Assembly (NCBI RefSeq): GCF_000159955.1
Contig: NZ_GG695973.1
Coordinates: 202,474 to 210,061, forward strand
Origin: Paenibacillus sp. oral taxon 786 str. D14
GTDB lineage: Bacteria; Bacillota; Bacilli; Paenibacillales; Paenibacillaceae
Length of the DNA stretch: 7,588 bases
Direction of reading: 5' to 3'
Part shown: positions 6,784 to 7,588 of the stretch, one piece after another
Layout: every line of letters begins with the position of its first letter
Position numbering within the stretch: position 1 is the stretch's first letter
The notes under the pieces: model-generated
Seen by the model: the letters and a program-made list of their open reading frames with translations, nothing else
Database searches by the model: none
What the model was told of the DNA's origin: nothing
Program-made: the position numbers and the translations under genes

Positions 6784-6813
6784 CCTCAGCACCCCACAGT
6801 ACCGCACAGCACC
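6784..6813 (-). repeat. Three tandem 10-bp repeats directly after the -1 frame stop
   Basis: On the minus strand the units read GGTGCTGTGC, GGTACTGTGG and GGTGCTGAGG, each 7 to 8 of 10 matches to the others. The array begins at the base after the TGA that ends the frameshift product. Confidence 0.55.
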
Positions 6814-7439
6814 TCACAACATCTCCAACTCACGTTCCGAAAAAGCCCGCAGCAGCAAGCGCTCTCCCTTCGGGAGTGACCAGTATTCCCCGGGGCGAAG
6901 ATGATGCCGCGTCCACATGTGGAACAGCAGCGTCGTCATGCCGCCGGAGCTGATTAGTTTTTTACGTCATCGATGTCGACCCCAAACCCGGAGATCTCCA
7001 GCACTTTATCGCCTACCGCGTCGAGCTCCCCGGCCAGCAGCAGGCGGCGGATCGCCTCTTCCCCGCCGGACAGCTTCAACCGGCTGGTTAGGCGCGCGTC
7101 GTCCCAGCCGCTCAACTTCACACTTTGCGGCTCCCCGCCGTGATCTCCGCCGCTGTCGGCTTTTTTCACTACTTCCAGCATCGATGTGGCTTCTTTGATC
7201 AACGCCGCGTTAAACAACTCGCTGTCGATCTTCTCGGTCACCTGCCCTTTGGTCGTCTTGCGCACCGTACAACGTTCGCGGATCGCGTCCACTTTGCTGG
7301 ACGTCAGGCCGCGCAGCGTCACGCGCAGTCCCAATCGCCCGATAAATACAGTTTCTTCCGGTAAATTCGTCACTGTTTCAAAGAGCCCGTCCAAAATTTC
7401 CTGTTCGCGAACCGGATCCAAAGCTGAATATTCACTCAT
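6814..7439 (-). CDS. Frameshifted tail chaperone fusion (lambda gpGT-like)
   Basis: Joining the XkdN-like frame to the -1 frame at A AAA AAC (6963-6957) gives a 208-residue protein: 161 residues, then 47 more encoded from 6957 to 6817, stop TGA at 6816-6814. The extension reads LISSGGMTTLLFHMWTRHHL, then RPGEYWSLPKGERLLLRAFS and ends ERELEML. The HxxxxPxEYWxLPxxERLLLRAF pattern is what the T part of such fusions usually looks like in Bacillota phages: short, aromatic-rich, with an ER-L-L-AF helix. In lambda the T part recruits the tail tube protein while the G part coats the tape measure. An independent start at ATG 6939 (41 residues) is possible but lacks a clear Shine-Dalgarno. Product ratio cannot be read from sequence. 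The fusion is inferred from the slippery site and frame, which are directly visible. Confidence 0.82.
6954..7439 (-). CDS. xkdN: XkdN-like tail assembly chaperone (gpG-like, zero frame)
   Basis: 161 residues. The layout fits XkdN-type tail assembly chaperones: an acidic helical N-terminus, the beta-rich VFIGRLGLRVTLRGLTSSKV at about 31-50 (the usual conserved core), EKIDSELFNAALIKEATSML at about 69-88 and a helical C-terminus with EEAIRRLLLAGELDAVGDKV at about 127-146. Such proteins bind the unassembled tape measure and are not kept in the finished tail. The start is ATG at 7439, with AAGGAGG at 7454-7448 and 8-nt spacing. The frame is open to 7523, but those 28 residues look non-coding and would pass through the ribosome binding site. 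The terminal TAA directly follows the slippery heptamer. The family call rests on position, size and the frameshift more than on strong motifs. Confidence 0.85.
   Translation of the reverse strand: MSEYSALDPVREQEILDGLFETVTNLPEETVFIGRLGLRVTLRGLTSSKVDAIRERCTVRKTTKGQVTEKIDSELFNAALIKEATSMLEVVKKADSGGDHGGEPQSVKLSGWDDARLTSRLKLSGGEEAIRRLLLAGELDAVGDKVLEISGFGVDIDDVKN
6957..6963 (-). promoter_or_regulatory. -1 ribosomal slippery site A AAA AAC
   Basis: Zero-frame codons read GTA AAA AAC TAA, so the heptamer A AAA AAC has the canonical X XXY YYZ phasing. After a one-base slip the next codon is CTA at 6957-6955 and the frame continues for 47 codons. The adjacent zero-frame stop may favour slippage by pausing the ribosome. 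I see only a weak candidate for a downstream stimulatory stem (CAGC pairing with GCTG a few bases on). Confidence 0.85.
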
Positions 7440-7538
7440 GCTCGCTTCCTCCTTCGGATGATAATCCAAATACAAATGTGTCTCTTGAGCAATAGCGGTA
7501 CAAATGGGCGTTACTCCACACAAAATCGGGCTCCAACG
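7440..7538 (-). other. Leader of the chaperone gene
   Basis: About 100 bp between the candidate terminator and the chaperone start. It contains the AAGGAGG ribosome binding site (7448-7454). I looked for -35/-10 pairs and found none convincing, so how the genes below are transcribed (read-through or a weak local promoter) is open. Confidence 0.5.
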
Positions 7539-7565
7539 AAAAATAAGACCATTTCATGGCCTTAT
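7539..7565 (-). terminator. Candidate intrinsic terminator upstream of the chaperone
   Basis: On the minus strand ATAAGGCCAT (7565-7556), a GAA loop and ATGGTCTTAT (7552-7543) form a 10-bp stem with one G-U pair, followed by TTTTCGTT. The T-tract is short and the stem base is AT-rich, so termination may be partial. It would lie after the unseen upstream gene, probably the tail tube gene by PBSX order. Confidence 0.65.
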
Positions 7566-7588
7566 GAACACGAAATCAGCGCAAACCA
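7566..7588 (-). other. Window edge, upstream gene not identifiable
   Basis: Minus-strand frames here close at stops within the 23 bases or inside the hairpin. The fragment is too short to assign to the expected tail tube (xkdM) gene. Confidence 0.3.

Larger units (their letters stand above)
6478..6813. other. 336-bp gap without a convincing gene inside the tail operon
   Basis: In most related operons the tape measure follows the chaperone frameshift extension closely. Here 336 bp intervene. From the chaperone side they hold three tandem 10-bp repeats (6784-6813), a stem-loop (6754-6772), four 23-bp palindromes (6536-6723) and the tape-measure ribosome binding site. I see no open frame with a good start and no T-run that would make either hairpin a terminator. 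Confidence 0.7.

Noticed and set aside
6863..6875. Hairpin CTCCCTTCGGGAG as terminator or frameshift stimulator
   Set aside because: It is inside the -1 extension, about 80 nt from the slip site, which is too far for a classic stimulator, and has no T-run.
6912..6923. 12-bp palindrome TCCACATGTGGA
   Set aside because: A perfect dyad without loop inside coding sequence (F-H-M-W); no second copy or context supports a binding site.
7440..7523. N-terminal extension of the chaperone to 7523
   Set aside because: It would run through the ribosome binding site of ATG 7439 and its residues do not look like the family.
7440..7535. Sigma-A promoter upstream of the chaperone
   Set aside because: TTGTAC and TTGCTC hexamers occur but no good -10 lies 16-18 bp downstream of either.

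Overview
The window carries the distal tail and baseplate module of a contractile-tailed, PBSX-like prophage or phage-tail-like particle. Every supported gene lies on the minus strand, so the operon reads from high to low coordinates. Strong AGGAGG-type ribosome binding sites, frequent GTG/TTG starts, GC-rich coding (about 50-65% in most genes) and gene order matching Bacillus subtilis PBSX xkdN to xkdU point to a Bacillota host. Paenibacillus or a relative is my best guess from protein style; no host marker is present.

Layout in transcription order: (1) 7440-7588, a leader with a hairpin plus T-run that looks like an intrinsic terminator for the unseen upstream gene, followed by the chaperone's ribosome binding site. 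(2) 6954-7439, an XkdN-like tail assembly chaperone. It ends in A AAA AAC followed at once by TAA, and a 47-codon -1 extension runs to 6814, giving a lambda G/GT-type fusion of 208 residues. (3) 6478-6813, a 336-bp gap without a convincing gene. It holds three 10-bp tandem repeats, one hairpin and four 23-bp imperfect palindromes spaced 51, 62 and 52 bp. (4) 4852-6477, a short tape-measure protein (541 aa) with an AT-rich middle. (5) 1233-4832, five tightly packed baseplate genes: xkdP (LysM), xkdQ (hub), xkdR, xkdS and xkdT (baseplate J). (6) 662-1240, xkdU. (7) 1-672, the start of a tail-fibre gene that runs off the left edge.

Together these genes build the lower tail. The chaperone and its frameshift product are expected to coat the tape measure, which sets tail length. 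XkdP, Q and R form the central hub and spike region. XkdS, T and U form the wedges, and the fibre binds the host surface. No capsid, lysis, integrase or regulatory protein gene is visible, so the window alone cannot separate a prophage from a tailocin. The least ordinary signals are the intact -1 slippery site, the phased palindrome cluster inside the operon, and the mosaic, short tape measure.
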